5,131 nucleotides of DNA. Source: Paludibacteraceae bacterium (GTDB lineage: Bacteria > Bacteroidota > Bacteroidia > Bacteroidales > Paludibacteraceae). The stretch is taken from assembly GCA_017960065.1 (NCBI GenBank), contig JAGCZK010000160.1, positions 1 to 5,131 of the forward strand, given 5' to 3'. Shown here in pieces: positions 5,119 to 5,131 of this stretch. The stretch's first letter is position 1; every line of letters starts with the position of its first letter. The position numbers and the translations under genes are program-made. Below the pieces are notes generated by a model, which did no database searches, was not told the origin of the DNA, and saw only the letters and a list, made by a program, of their open reading frames with translations.

Positions 5119-5131
5119 TTAGGGGTGAGGG

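Larger units (their letters stand above)
4039..5131. other. Candidate repeat-bracketed accessory cassette carrying rhuM
   Basis: The rhuM gene, its promoter and its 5' hairpin are enclosed by hairpin repeats whose asymmetric prefix (CCTCAC-C-rich, then CCCCTCTCC stem) points inward from both sides, that is, in inverted orientation. Base composition inside differs from the core genes: two 60-base lines in the 5' half of rhuM count to 33% and 37% GC, against 60% in a line of the TPR gene. No transposase, integrase or target-site duplication is visible, so mobility is only an inference. Confidence 0.3.

Noticed and set aside
3894..5131. Complete insertion sequence or integron cassette
   Set aside because: No transposase, integrase, attC-like core sites or target-site duplication could be seen. 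Only the inverted repeat bracketing is supported.

Overview
The window reads as a chromosomal segment of a Bacteroidota bacterium, most likely order Bacteroidales. Three things support this: promoter -7 boxes of the TAnnTTTG type, start codons without Shine-Dalgarno sequences, and protein families typical of that group (a RhuM-family protein with a Bacteroidetes-type C-terminal module, and AroE with an NLCGLNVTIPY block). The core genes are GC-rich (about 60% in a line I counted). Family or genus cannot be fixed from the sequence; a GC-rich Rikenellaceae-like organism is only a guess.

Layout. (1) Positions 1-874, minus strand: a small coiled-coil / proline-repeat protein of unknown function (365-874) is followed by rsmI, the 16S rRNA C1402 2'-O-methyltransferase, which runs off the left edge (1-365). 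They overlap by one base (TGATG) and are probably co-transcribed. (2) Positions 875-1049: a divergent intergenic region with a candidate promoter for each direction. (3) Positions 1050-3893, plus strand: a tightly packed three-gene unit of a TPR-repeat protein, a DedA-family membrane protein and the shikimate dehydrogenase aroE. The genes overlap by 4 and 32 bases. The TACCTTTG box ends four bases before the first ATG, so the TPR mRNA may be leaderless. (4) Positions 3894-4103: no gene. The stretch is packed with GC-rich short repeats and two perfect inverted repeats. (5) Positions 4104-4955, minus strand: a RhuM-family DNA-binding-like protein, clearly AT-richer than its neighbours in its 5' half, with its own good promoter. 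(6) Positions 5009-5131: more of the same repeat family, in the opposite orientation.

Functionally the left and centre are ordinary housekeeping genes: rRNA modification, membrane lipid-carrier or transport function, and aromatic amino acid biosynthesis. The most interesting points are the accessory rhuM gene bracketed by inverted copies of a hairpin repeat family, an HxR(x)4D(x)6G motif resembling a degenerate phospholipase D signature in its C-terminal half, and an AroE in which the usual catalytic lysine of the NVTxPxK motif is glutamine. I found no clearly new multi-gene system. The repeat-flanked rhuM cassette is the best candidate for something not yet well described.
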